A stretch of DNA of 64,000 bases from NCBI RefSeq assembly GCF_000208865.1, contig NC_018394.1, forward strand, positions 3,227,797 to 3,291,796, written 5' to 3'. Shown here one piece after another: positions 9,712 to 22,445 of the stretch. The position numbers and the translations under genes were made by a program. Positions within the stretch are counted from its first letter, which is position 1. The number at the start of each line of letters is the position of its first letter. The notes beneath the pieces are model-generated. The model ran no database searches. It was given only the letters and a program-made list of their open reading frames with translations, and had not been told where the DNA came from. This DNA comes from Neospora caninum Liverpool. Taxonomy: Eukaryota > Apicomplexa > Conoidasida > Eucoccidiorida > Sarcocystidae.

Positions 9712-12700
9712 ATGGCGCACATTTCTTTTTCTCTTGCGGAAGTGCCTCGAGATTCTTCGGGCGACGATGAGAAACCGTCCTCCTCTTCCGCCTCGCTGTC
9801 ACATCTGCGAGAACAGGAGGAGGAAACGCTTGCCTCCATTCGGCGTTTGGAGGAAGAAGTGGAGTCGCTTCAACAACAGAAGGAAAGCCTGCGCGCGGGC
9901 CTCGCGAATCTTGACGAACAGTGTGCCCAGACGGCTGCCCCTGCGTCCTTGTGTCTTGCTCTCCCTGAAGGCGCCGCCCCCGTCGCTGTCCGTACACCAG
10001 AAGCCGAGGCGATGCGAGAAGAAATCTCCGGCTCGGTTTCCTATATCGAACAGGCGGAAGAAGAGCTCCTCGCCGCGATCACGTTGATGAAGCAGACGCT
10101 GCTCGAACTCAAGCGGGAGAGGCTTTCTCAGGAGGCGAAGGCGGCACAACCAGAGAGAGCGCGAGGCGAGGGCCAAGAGGCAGCCAGACAGGAAGCAGAC
10201 GGCGGAAGAGAAGAAAGAAGGGAGGACGAGGGACAAGGCGCGAGCGCCGTCCTGGTGGTGTCTAGCGACGAGTCTTCTGGGATGTCCTTTTCCGAAGGAG
10301 AAGAAGGAGAATCGGGAGACACCGAGGCGACGGGCAAGCGTCGCAGGGAACCGAAAGACGGTGCATGCCGGTGTATCTTCCCCGTCGTCCAACCTGATGG
10401 AAGCATCGAGTGGAGACTGGGCACCGTCCACGCCTTGCTTCAGTCTCCTTCTCCCTTGCATTCTTTTGCGTCAGCGCGGCCTTCGTCCTCGGAGGCTTCC
10501 GCTGCCTCAGCTACCATCGCATCAGCCTCTTCGCAAGAGCTCGGAGCGTCGGATCTGGACCCTGACCGGGTTCTGCCCCTCTGTGCAAAGTGGTGCCACG
10601 AGCGCCGCGACCGGCTGTCTCCAGTGTCTCCGAATCCTTCGGTTTCGTCCTCGGCTCCGGCTGCTCCGTCCTCACCGGCTTCGTCTCCGCCTCGGTTCTG
10701 GGCTCTCGTCACCACACTCACTCCGCTCGCTCCTCGAGACATTCCCTGTCTCCACCTGCTGCAGTTTCTCCGTCCCCACTCCGCCGCGCTGGCCTGCGTG
10801 TTCCCAGCTCCTCGCGCCTCCGGAACCGCCGACGAAGGCGCCCGCGGGGGAGAGGCGTGCCCAGCTGGCGGACCGACCGCAAAACGCCCGGAAAACGAGC
10901 GACCGGAGGTAGCGGCTGCCAGAGAGGTGGCCTCAGACGCCGGTTTGCAGATCCTCGGAAACGCGCAGATCCTCGCGGAGCAGCTGCACTGTACGGACAG
11001 CCGAGGCGCGGGAGGGAAGGCGGAGAATGCGGACACAGCGGCGCGGAACCCGAACGAGGCGGGGCGTGCAACGATTCGAGGAGAGAGGGAAGCCAGGGCG
11101 GAAGACGTTTCGAGGGCGCCAGGAGGGGCGTTTGTTCCCAGTGCCGCGTATGTGGAGAGCGCGGGGTGTCCATACAGCTGGCGGTGTCGGTTCTCGCACG
11201 GCACGTGGGTTCCTGCGTGCGACGTGTGTCTCGTCCACTGGAACTCAGCGGGGGCTTTGAGGGAGATGCTTCAGGTCGCCCATTCGTCTCACGAGACGCC
11301 GAGCGAAGGGAACTGCGAAGACGCGGAACACCTCGGCAGAGGAACGTCCGCGAACGCGACTGCCCTCTTCTACCGAGGACGGCCCGTCTTTGTTTTGCCC
11401 GACGGCTCTCAGACTTGGCACAAGGCGCGGCTCGTTCAGGCGCTGAGGAAGAGACGGAAGCGCGCCGAACCTGAAGGCCAGGGGGACCCAGCAGCGGCGA
11501 GAGGCCAGTGGACGATGTACGGACGAGTCGAGCTTGACGCGACTCGAGACGGGGCTTCGCGCAGGCAGCGGCTGCTGTGTCGAGCAGCCTGCATTCATCC
11601 GCGAATCGCTTCGCCTGCAGAGGAGAGCGCTTCCGCGCACAGGACATGCATCGAGAAATCGGCGAGCGAAGAGGAATCGTGTGACGACGTCCAGACATCC
11701 GAGGCAGCGCGGCGACGGGGCAGAGAAGGGGACCGGCGAGTTGGAGCCAACGTCGTGGTCCTGGATTCCGACGCGATCAGCGTCGACAGCTCGAGCTCCA
11801 GCGACGACAGTGAGGAGCAAGAAACGCGTTCGACGCCAAGTGACGAGGAAGAAGGAAGCGAAAGATGGCAGAAACTCCGTCGACTCGAGTCCCTGCTTGG
11901 CGTCAAGGCTCTCGACCTCCGCGCGCGCTTCTCGTCTGCTTTCTCCTCACGAAACAGAGACGCCTTGTCTCCCTCCCCCGCTTCGTCGGGGTCTTCTGCG
12001 TCCTCGCAATCCTGTCCACTCAGCGGCAGCTCTCACTTTGGCTGTTGGATGTTGTACACGAGCGGCGTGGGTCTCCGGCTCATGCAGCGGTGGGGGTACC
12101 GTCCCGGCGAGTGTCTCGGCCGCTCTCAGCGCCTCCTGCAGGCGCGGCAGAACAGCGACGGGGGGAGCGAAAAAAAGGGTCCAAATCTCGGGAAAGGGGG
12201 GCTGAAACCTTCGGGCGGCGTCGACGAGGTCGCAGGCCGTTCCGGCCCCACCTGCGCAACCGATCGGCCGCCTCTTCACACTCGAGACACAGGACGACAA
12301 AAATCCGAGAGAGGCAACAGCGCTCGGCCTGGTTCCTCTGAGACGGAGTCCAGTGGTGAAGACGACAACGACGAGGCCGATGGCATCGAAGGAGGCACGA
12401 TTGTGTGGCCAGGCGAACATGAGAAACTGTCTCCGCCGCCTTCGCTTCCGCCACTGGTCAATCCACTGGGCATTCGGTAAGTCGCCTCCGCGGCTGTGTC
12501 CGATAGGACCTAACGGTGGGTGCGTGAGTCCTCGTTTTCCTGAGGCGACGCCGTGCCATGTAGCAACGAGAACAAAGCAACCGCACGCTTTGCACCGAAA
12601 GTGATATGCCTCCGCGGATGTAGCGAGAGTAAAGGTTAGTCACAACGCTTTTCACGCGCGGCGAGTGATCGGGTTATGCCACCGCTGTGCGGCTTTTCCC

Positions 12701-13843
12701 CGTGGTGTTTCCCGTCTCGCGCAGAAATCCTGTGGTTGTCGGTTGGGAGTCGTGTCCCTTTGGGGCCAGTCTGGCTGGAGGAATTCTGTTTTCCAAAGGC
12801 TCCGTCACTCGCCACAGCCGCCGCTCTTGCCAAAGGGCGAGAGACGGACGGAAGCCCTGTCTTCTCTCCAAGCGCCGTGGACACGTCGCTGGCCACCGGC
12901 TGTCTTTGCTGACTTCTCACCAGAGACGAAGGAATACTCAAAGGGATCGGTGTGTCCACACGCACGTGCACGGTGATTATCTCAGACGCGGGTATCTGTA
13001 TGATGGAACCAGCGGACACTCTCAGTGAGCCTTCTGTGTGTTTTTGCTGGATCTGGGTGTTCCCTCGCGTGCGTCTTCAGTGTTCTTCCGCCGCGACTCT
13101 CCCTGGATTTCATCAGCGACCCGTTGGCCGCTCGCCGCCGGGGGAGAAATCGTCGGCGAGGAGGCGCAGATGGCCCGTCTGCTGCCGGCGCAAACTGCTC
13201 CGCTTCTGCTGGCTCCTGGCAGTACGCGGAGGGCGCGCTCGTCCCTTCGTTTTGCGGCGCGTCGGCTACGCGCGCTCTGGCGAGAGAGGAGGCCGTGGCG
13301 AATGACGGAGCGTTTGGTTTAATCAACAGCATTTATTCCAGTGGATTCGCCACGGTGGAGAGGTCAGACCCCGCGAGCGGCGACGCGCGAGGCAGGAGAG
13401 CAGACATCGCTGAGACGAAGACGCGAGGAGCGAGAACCGGTGGCGAGACAGGCCACGAGCTCGAGGAAGCGTTCGGCGAAAGGACGCTGGGTCCTTTGGA
13501 GATGGAGGAGAACCGCCGAAAACAGGAGGAGGAGGAACACCTTCAGAAGCTACAGCAGCTGAGAAGGAGTAAAAATGTGGGTGAGAAGGCGCTGCGCAAG
13601 CAGCTCTTTGATCTTCAGCAGCGTCAACGGGCGCTGAAGAAGGAAATTGGGGTTGCAACGGTAAATCAGAGACGGCACGCAGACGGCGGAAAGGCTCGAG
13701 GAGGCGTGGAAGCCTTCGCTGGCTACTATGGAGGCATTGCCGCGGCGAAAGAGAATCAACTCAGGCGGATGAAAGAAGAAGAAGAGGTGATCTTAAAGCT
13801 CATCAGCGATAAGGGGAAGGAGAAGAAACTGAAGGTGTTTTGA
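9712..13843 (+). CDS. ZGPAT-like CCCH zinc finger / G-patch protein
   Basis: Exons 9712..12476 and 13081..13843, with donor cg|gtaagt, acceptor cttcag and matching phase; 1,175 residues, roughly twice vertebrate ZGPAT. Order of parts: coiled coils at about 30-75 and 95-140; an acidic Ser-rich stretch ending in a KRRR cluster; a long low-complexity middle; a CCCH-like finger near residue 485 (CPYSWRCRFSHG); further acidic Ser tracts; and a G-patch from about 784 (GVGLRLMQRWGY, then PNLGKGGLKP). Just after the splice is VLPPRLSLD, matching the vLPPGKSLD block after the ZGPAT G-patch, which supports the chosen acceptor. The end is a Lys/Glu coiled coil finishing KGKEKKLKVF. G-patch proteins typically activate DEAH helicases in splicing or ribosome assembly, so a nuclear RNA role is inferred. 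The finger seems to lack the first Cys of a canonical C-C-C-H set. Confidence 0.8.
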
Positions 13844-15347
13844 GACACGTCGAAAACAGGGGCTCACACAGCGACTGGCGCGCGGAAGAGACAGCTGTTT
13901 GGCGGGGCACTTAGAAACTCGTCTCATCTCTGAAAGTTTTTTCGATTGAAACCAGGAACCGAAACGCCCTCCGTGAACGTCGGGTGGTGTGAGATCCCGC
14001 CGATGACTCTCACGTTCGCTGGGGGGATGCACTCTTTTCATGGATCTCCAGAACTGTGCAAAGTCCATCGTTGTGGGGAACGTTTTGTAAACGTTAGAGC
14101 CCTTCCGCCCTCACTGTCTCTTTTCGCGACAGGCAGAGTAGACGAATTTTGGGGGCAAAGTGCCGGCGGGCGACTCTTCGAGGGGTTGGGCGGTTGGAGC
14201 GAGCGACTGGGTGTTCTGCATTTCGTGAGGCCGGTGCGGTTAAAAGAGGGGGATAGATAGCCGACGCCGGCTTCTCTGTATTTCTGTAGAACCCGCACGG
14301 TTCAGCGTGGTTGCCTATTTGTTTTCTAACATTAAAAGTACCGCGAAAAAGCAGGTGCCTTAAGGCATAACACGCAAACTGGCCATCCGAACACGGTCGA
14401 AACACACACCCTAAGAAGCGAGAGCCTCGCCTCTTCTTCTAGTTTCCCCTTTGTTCTAAACAGAGGGAAAGGAACCATGGGAGAAAGGCTGCGTTCGTTT
14501 ACGTCACTGCGTCAGAACACCTCTGCGTACGTCCTTTCTCTGTAGCTGAACGATCCACGAGGGAGCCGGCTCCGTTTCTGGAAATGCCCCGGGGCAAGAG
14601 TTCGGAACGCCGGCTCTTTTTACAATGAAAGAACCAAACGCCGACCAGTCCTCTCACCGGACCCACGGAGGGGAATGAAACGAGAGCGGTTTCCTGGTCG
14701 GCAAAAAGCGAATTTCCCGTGCGTTAGTGATAGGAGGCACGAATGCGCATCAGGCGAGTTGCCGTGTGGATACGTGGGAACATGATACAGAGGAGGAACC
14801 GGCTGCTGCCGGTCTCCTCTATCTGTCGAACCGGGGCTCCAATCTGAAACGATGGCGTTCACGAGTTCGATCAGTTTGCAGAAAATAAAAATGTGGCTGC
14901 GATTTAGTTCCCGCAAGAAGCGCCTCCCCTTCCACGCTTTCTATAAACCACCGGGCGGTCGGCGCCTTCGATTGTCGACAAAAACGAAGCAACCTGACAC
15001 TCGAGAAATGCATGGTCTTCAACACAACCAAGCTGCGATCATACCACTTCGTGTCACACAGCAGAAACGCGTGTAAGTGCGTGTATTTGTGCATAGACTT
15101 CCCTCTTCTGTCCCTAGTCAAAGTAAGTACATAGTCGAGAGGTGAATGGATCGCTATTCTTCATTTCGGCCGTGTGCGGCCGCGCGAGCAGCAAGCCGTA
15201 CGAGCAGAAAACGCTTATAAGACGGGTGCACCGGCGTCAGCTTCGCACGTTGCATCGATTCGTGCTGGTCCCTCTAAACCCACCCAGAAGTTACTCGAAA
15301 AGGTCTTCTGCGGCGAGAGCGTTAGACGCCCAAGGATTCTTGTCCCG
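13844..15347. other. convergent intergenic region
   Basis: Lies between the ZGPAT-like stop and the BRCT gene stop. It contains 3' UTR sequence and short unsupported ORFs. An AG at about 15,323 on the minus strand could be used if the last BRCT intron alternative is real (see findings). Confidence 0.55.
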
Positions 15348-18300
15348 TTACCTACAAATCCCGGGGCGGACGTTCTCGTCGTTGTCCCAGAGGGCCTCTT
15401 CACAGAGTTCCCTGCCTCTCGTGTCTTTCGGCGAGAAGGCTTGGGATGCTTTTGCGTGTGCTAGCTCGCCGTCTGCCTGACTGTTCAGTGACTCCGAGAA
15501 AAGTGCGACGCTCTCCGAGAGTTTGTCTCTCTGCAACTGCGACGCACAGAAGAGCAGAGACGTGTGTCCCCGCGAAGGCTCGGGGGAAGGAGACCGACTG
15601 GGCCGCTCTTCCTTTTCCCCGTCGCTGCTTAATTCAGTGGCTGCCTCAAAATCGTGTCCAAATTCTCGTTCTCGTTCTTCCTCGTCCAACGCAGAGCGCC
15701 CCTCGCTGCCGTGTCCTTCCTCCACATCCGTCCTTTCCCCCGCTTCTTCCTCTCCATCCTCTCCTTCCGCTTCTTCCTCTCCGTCCTCGCTGTCACTGCT
15801 GCCAAAGTCGACAAGGTGGAAGTGAGCAAGTTGGGAAGGGCCCAGTTCGAATTCGTCGCTGCACTCGCTTCCGTTTCCGTCGCCGTCGGCGAACAGCCAA
15901 TCTTCCTCGTGGCCATTCTCCTCTCTCCCAGCCGCGTTCGCTTCGGCGGCAGTGTCGCCACTCCCGTTCGAGAAACGGGACTCCTCTCGCTCTTCTGCAT
16001 GCAGGCCCCGCCGACGCTCGCTGGCTCGATCCGAGAGCGCGTTTGCCCCTTTTTCTGTGTGCTCCTTCGGTGCGGCGCGTTCCTCTCCACTCTGCGTTGC
16101 TTCCTCGGTTTGCGGGAAATCGCGCGGGCCTTCCTGTGGCGTTGCTTCTCTCTCCGCAACTTCGCTTCCTCCCGACGAGACAGTTTTTGCGATATCCACA
16201 GTCGCATCCTCTTCCTTTCTGTCTTTGCGCACAGCCGTCCTGTCGCTTTCTGGCTCCTCCTCCTCTGACAATTCTGTCGGATTTGGAACGCCTCTCCCTT
16301 CGTGCTGTCGTTCGCCTTCTCCCTCGGAACCGCGCCACAGAACAAGTTCCGCTTTCTCCATCGTCTGTTCTTCCTCCATCGTCTGTGCGTGCTCCATCTC
16401 TGTGTTCTCTCCTTCCGGGTCTTGTGCTCCTTTCTTCATCTGACTGCAAAGCGCGGACTCTGACGCCGGCCGCCCGCCAAACTTCGAGGTGAGGGAAGCA
16501 GCGGGAGCAGGAGGTTGTTTCGTTTTCATTTCTTTCGCAGCAGACTTCCCATCTCCCTCGTTCCTCGACAGCTTTCGGTTTCGTTTCCGGACTCGGAATC
16601 TCGTATCGTTGTCAGCTTCTTCCTCTTCCGACTCTTCTGTTTCTTCTTCCGACTCCTCTGCGTCGTCGCCCGACTCTTCTGCGTCGTCGCCCGACTCTTC
16701 TGCGTCTTCTTCCTCATCTTCGCTTTCGTCTTCAACTTGTTCGCTACACGAGTAGTCTTCTTCACTCTCTTCCTCTTCTTCATCGTCGTCTTCCTCTTCA
16801 CTCTCTTCCTCTTCTTCACGCTCGTCGTCTTTCTCCGCCCTCTCCTCGGTTTTCCTCGCTCCTCTTCCCCTGACTGCTTTCTCACTTTGTTCAACTTCTC
16901 TGGGCACGTTGTCTCCAGTTGTTCTCCTTCTCTTCCTCACTTCCCCTTCGACCGGCGCCTCCCCTCCTTCCGGCTCTTCGTCCTTCGTCCAAAGACCTTC
17001 GTCTTCCCGCTGCTGCAGTTCTCTTTCTGGAGTCTCCTTGACAGTCGTTTTCTCTTTTATGACCCTCTCCGCATCACCGCCTGTCGGTTTCTGCTCCTTT
17101 TCCTTTTCAATGCCCTTCCTTTTCCCACTTTCCTGCCGCTTCGCTTTCGCGGCGTTCCCGGCGATTCCATCAGAACGGGCGCGAGGAGGCCTGTCGCTCC
17201 CGCTCTTCTTCTCCGCTGCAGCCTGCTCTCTGCTACCTTGCTGCGCCTGAATGGTCACCTTTTGTCGGGTTCTTCCTTCTTCAGTTCCTCGTTGATCTTT
17301 CCCTCTTGCTGACCTCGCACGGCCTGTTGCCGCAGGTGTGTGCTTCACAGCCTTTCGAGATTCACTCGCCTTCTCCCCTTTTCCTTCTTTCTCTTGCTTT
17401 TGACCGCAGCCTCTCTTTCTGTCTTGCCCCGGAATCGGTGCCGCGTTCTTCTCTGCGTCGTCCTGCTCGGCTTGCCGATCGGAGCTCTTCGCGTCGCTCC
17501 TTTTTGGGACGGCCTTCTCCTTCGGTCGCCCTGAGTTTGCTTCTTTCACCTGGCCTTTCTTCGCTTCCTTCTCCCCTTCTTTCACCTGAACTTTTTCGGC
17601 GTCCGCCTCTGTCTTCTCTTCTTTCTGTGCTCCTGTCTCACTTTTGAACTCCCTGGGCGGGAGGGCAGAGAAGGCGAAGAGGCGCCGAATCGCCCCGGCG
17701 TGCGGGTGATTGTGCAACTCGACAGGCTCCATTTTCCAAGTGCGAATGCTCTCGACAATCCAGTGAACGGTCACGACGTCGACGGAAACTGCCGGAGCGG
17801 GTGGCTCGGCTGCTGTCCCTTCTCTGTCTTTCCCGTGCCTTCCCTGCGCTTTTTCGGGCTTCTCCAGAGGCTTCGCACAGAAATCTGCTGGGCACACGAG
17901 AAACTCGGGACTGCTCGGGACGCGGTCAGACGGCTCCAGGAGAACGCCCCCGCAGAGCTGAATCTGCGGAAGAAACAGGCCAAGACTGGAAAGAGCGACA
18001 CGATTGAATTCCGAGCAAAAAAGCGAGATACCGGCCCCAGTGCCGCGAACGACGGAGGCGCACAAAAGAAGACAAGCAATCGCAATGAGCACATAAAACG
18101 GAACGGGCCGTGAAACGCGGGAAGCGAAGCAAGTCGACGGAAAAGAAGAGGCAAAAACACGCGATTTTTCGAGAGACAAGACGTGAACGAAGCCCACAAC
18201 GGTGCTAACAAGCAGCGGCCTCCTAGAGTGGTTTTTAAAATGACAAGGTCTTTTGACAGGCTTTGCGTCGTGATGAGAGGAGTCTCGTCCTTCGTTGTCC

Positions 18301-21300
18301 AGAGTCATTCTTTTTTCCGTGACGCGTTCACGCACGAGAGCGATTGACCTCGTGTTTTTTTCATGACATCGTTTGTTTGTGTCTTCTTGGGAGTTACTTC
18401 AACGCACCAGCCGGCAGAGGAGACCCTTCGTCATGGTTCCCTTCGAGGCGCACGCCCGCGGAAAGACACCCGCGACAGCGACGCGTTTCCCTTTGAGAGG
18501 AGGAGGGATGGTCTTCCGGTGGAGGCGCGTTGGGAAGTGGTAGATCTCAAAGGCGGAAGGAGTGCGCGGCCAAGTCTGCCGATTTCGCAGAGCCGCAACC
18601 CGCACACGCAAACCGCAGAAAGGCTCTTGGGTTGTCTAGACAGCCCACTGAACCGCCGCAGGCGGGTTCCATCCACAGAGGTTTCAGTTCCAAAAAGGAG
18701 AAGCGGGTGCATGCCGGCAAAAACGAAGCCGCAAGTGTTCAGTGGCAACGTGCACTTCGACACAAATCACGTAAGACTCCAAACGCAAGCCAGAAAGCGA
18801 GCAAGTTCTCTGGTTGGCAGCGGACGAACCGCACCAGTCTTTGGAGAAGCAAGGCGCGAGAGAACGGGAAACGGTCCGAGCGGACTTACCTCTTTCGCGT
18901 CTGCAGTTTTGACAAACTGGGGGCTGACGACGTGGCCGCCGGTGGCGAGGACGAACAGAACCTTCAGCGTCGGTCTCTACGGAGCAAGGCGAGCGCAGAA
19001 ACCCCCACAGCGGAAAACGGGGAAGCAGTCGAGCAGTCGCGGAGGAGCACACAGTGTGTCGGATCCAAGCCGTGCGGAGTCAGGAGCAAAAAGTTCAAGC
19101 AAAAACTGAGTTCCGACGCAGGCCGTCGAGATACGGAAAGGCTGGAGCGAAGAGAAATCAGAGAGAGAAAAACGGTGGAACGCATTGACGGCAGTCGAAA
19201 AGCAAAGCGTCTTGATCCCCGATTTTGACGCAGCGTGGAGCGGCGCCTGAATCCTGGAACGAAGGAGCCCTTTCGTGCAAAACTCGGCGAGCACGGACCG
19301 CACAGAAACAAAGGGGGGAAAACGTCTCACAGGACACCAGCCAGGACGCCGCGCAGCAGATCCCTCCAATCCGCGCCACACTGGTGTGTGTCACTGTTCA
19401 GACCCGCTGGACACGGGATCAAAAGCGGAACTTGAGCGGGAGTTTTGAAGCGGGTAGTCTTCTCACCTCTTGATCCTGGGGCACCACAAGATGAGTAATG
19501 GTTTCCAGATCTTCGGGGTTTCTCTCGAAGCGCATCGAGGCGTCAGGAAGCATGCAGCACACGCGGCAACAGAGGGAAGCCAGGTCCTCTCCTGCATCTT
19601 TTTTGGTACCCCCACTGCACGAGAGAATTCCCTCGCCCGCCACCTCGCGGTTTGGGCCCTGAGAAGGAGACGTCAGAAGGAAAAGAAGAAAACACAGCAT
19701 CACGGAGAGAACGCAAGGCGATCGACCAGTGCTGAGGGGGATGAACAGCCCACCGGAACTGGAACCGATCGGAAGTCAGAGCGTCGGCCATCGAAGTGGA
19801 AGGGAAGAAACCGATAGTCGAAACTGCGGCGGAAACCGGGCATCGACGCGTGCGAGGTGGAGAAACGATACGAAACACAAAGATGCAACGGCGCGAGCGG
19901 AGCCGGAGATCCGCACAGAAGCAGAAAGAGACACCGGCCAGGGATAATAATGGACGGCCACGACGGCAGTCCCTCTAGGTCTCTTCTGGATGGAAACCGG
20001 CGAACGAAAGAGAAGAAAAAAGAGCCGCGAGGTACAGAAAAGAAAGGCGATGAAGGTTAAGATGCCACGGACTCGAGCAGGAAACATTCCCTAGGTACTG
20101 CTTTGCTTTTAGAGATGCCAAACGGAAAGAGCGACATGGCGCGAAATCGTGCCAAAAGGGACCTAATAGAAGGCGCAAACCGGAGAGCGGAAACGTGATA
20201 TGAAGTGAAGAATATTCCTTGTTCAGAGTTTTGTTTTGGACACTGAACTTCCCGTGCAATTCACTCGGACTTTCGAATGGCAACTTACTTTTCTGCCTCC
20301 TGCTGTGCCTTTCGGCCGTGTGTCAAGCTGCCTCTTGCCTTTGGTGGGGTCTGCCTTCTTGTTGAGAATGCCTGATTTTGTCTCCTTCTTGACGTTTCCT
20401 TCGCCCCTGCCTCCGCCGCCCTTCGCTTTCTCGCCGGCAAGAGATGAGCGGGGAGCTTTCAATTTCTTCGTTGTGGTTCCTCCCTCGCTCCGCCCAGCGA
20501 CTTTGCCTCTTTTGCTCAGATTATTCTCCGTGCCTTCCGTTCCTTCTGTTTCCCCTCCGCGCTGCCTTTTCAACTTTCTTGAAGTGGCGGAGACTTGCGC
20601 GGCGCTCCCCGCAGTGCGCTCGGTGCTAGTGGTGTGTGTCCCGTGCATTCTCTCCTCGCCCGCTTTGTTTTCGTCTCTACTGTGCTGTGGATCCCCTTCT
20701 GGTTTAGCTTTCTTCTTCTCAGACTCGCGCGTCTGTCCTGTGCCTCGCACGGCCTTCTTCGCGTCTTTTTCGACCTGTGCATCGGCGGCGGTCTCCGTGG
20801 CCTTCGCTGCCTTCTCCGTCGCGTCTCTGTCTCTCTGTCCAACCGGAGCTTTCGCGCCTCTCGCCGTGCCGCGCCCCCACTTCTTCTGCTCGGCCTCTTC
20901 GCGCACACCCAGTCTAGGCGTCTCGGCGTTTCGCTGCACTTCCTGGAAGGTTTCTTTACCCTTCTTCTGGACTCCCGCCCGCTCGCCACACAGGTAAATC
21001 AGCCGTTTGCTTTCCTCCGTTTTCGGCGCGGGCTTCCCTGCTTTGCCTCCTTGCAGCCGCTCCATCAAACTTCTCTCAGCCCGTGCCTTTGCGGCGTTCG
21101 CTTTCTCCACGTCGTCCGCCTCCCTTCTTCCCCTCGCCGGTGACGACTTCTCTTCCTTCTCTGTCTTGCGTGCGTTTTCCAGCTTCGAAGTGGACGCAAC
21201 AGGTGCCGACCCGTCACCCTTTTCCTTCTCGTTGATCGCGGCCTCGTTCTCCGTCACGCTTTCCGCAGACTTCTGTTTGCGAGCTGTCGTAGCGCTCCCT

Positions 21301-22357
21301 GCAGATGTCTGCTTCTCCATGCCGGGGCCTTCAGTTCGCGCGTTCTCAAGAGACGCCGAGGCGGCCAGCTTTCCTTCCTCAGCAGCCTCGCCCTGCGTGG
21401 TCGCCTCCGCCTTTGCCGAAGGGGAGCTTTGGGGAGCGAGAGGAGGGGCGGTCAGGCATTTCGCAGTCCCGCGACGGAGCCCGGCGACGCGCGGTCGCTT
21501 GCGAGACACGAGCACCGGACGTTTCTCATCCTTGCGATCCACAGCCTGCTTCTCGGAAGCACTCTCTTCCCCAGGTCGTGACCGTGGCTCCGCTTTCGCG
21601 CCTTGGCACGCAGGAGCAGACGCTGAAGACGGGTTCCACGCACGGACAGCCGCAAGCAGCTGTTGAAGGAGGCGTCGTTGCGGGAGGGTCTTGAGGCCGA
21701 GTGTGTCCGAATATTTAGAGAACGGGAGGTCGAGCAGATCGTTTCCTGATAGCTGCAGAAAGCAAAAACCGAGAGGCAAGCGAAGAGAAGTAGCCGCAGG
21801 GAGGGAAAACGGGAAATGCGGAGGGGAACACACCTGCAGAGAACACCGGAATGAACTCCGGCGCATAGACCGCATGATTGAAAAGTGGCCGAAGAAACTG
21901 GCATCACCAGCAGGCGGTAAGATGGAAAGTGGAAAACGGAGATTTCTGGGGGAAAAGGAAGCGCGCAGGCTGTAAAAGGAAAAGGGGGAAGGAAATACAC
22001 CTGAAGAAAGTTGTTGTTCACCCGAGAAAAGCAGCATTCCCCTCCGGCGGCCCTCGCCGTCCTCCTGCAGCGCCTTGAAGAGCCGAGGCCGTATTCTCGG
22101 AAAAGAGATATTTTCCACCATTCATCTTTCACGAGTCCGATGTCACGCGATACGTCACGAAGTCATGTATCCGCGGTTGCGTTACGGTTTGCAGCACACC
22201 ACGAGACCTCGGCTTAGACGGTCTCCCTCCCTCGTACCTCTTGAAGCTTCACTTCTCGGACTGCAGGCGCGAGAGTCTCCTCGCCAACCTTCAGCAATTT
22301 CGCCACCGCAGCATATTCGAGCTCGCCGAAATCTGACGCAAACGAGCAGATATGCAT
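15348..22357 (-). CDS. tandem BRCT-domain protein
   Basis: Exons 22357..22238, 21752..20289, 19658..19467, 18976..18890, 18575..18408, 17963..15348; all five introns are phase 0; 1,548 residues. The N-terminus has a Leu/Glu-rich helical segment (LEYAAVAKLLKVGEE ... LSGNDLLDLPFSKYSDTLG), then about 430 residues of K/E/A-rich linker. BRCT 1 (about 540-650) shows ITHLVVP, LKVLFVLATGGHVVSPQF and PSAFEIYHF. BRCT 2 (about 660-780) shows PPPLKGKRVAVAG, IQLCGGVLLEP and VTVHWIVESI with the conserved Trp. The rest is highly charged, with a long Glu/Asp/Ser tract containing repeated GDDAEES. Tandem BRCTs usually bind phosphopeptides in DNA-damage signalling, so a nuclear adaptor role is inferred; I cannot name an orthologue. 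The start at 22357 is the first in-frame ATG of the first well-supported exon, and an extra upstream exon is possible. A gtaac donor overlaps the stop. Confidence 0.7.
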
Positions 22358-22406
22358 GCAACGCAAGAGAGCTTGCTGCACGCTGCGAAACTTCCACAGA
22401 CAGAAG

Positions 22407-22445
<39 letters not shown>

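Noticed and set aside
15446..16492. 348-codon plus-strand ORF and its neighbours
   Set aside because: Antisense to the acidic BRCT exon; composition is a mirror of Glu/Lys codons.
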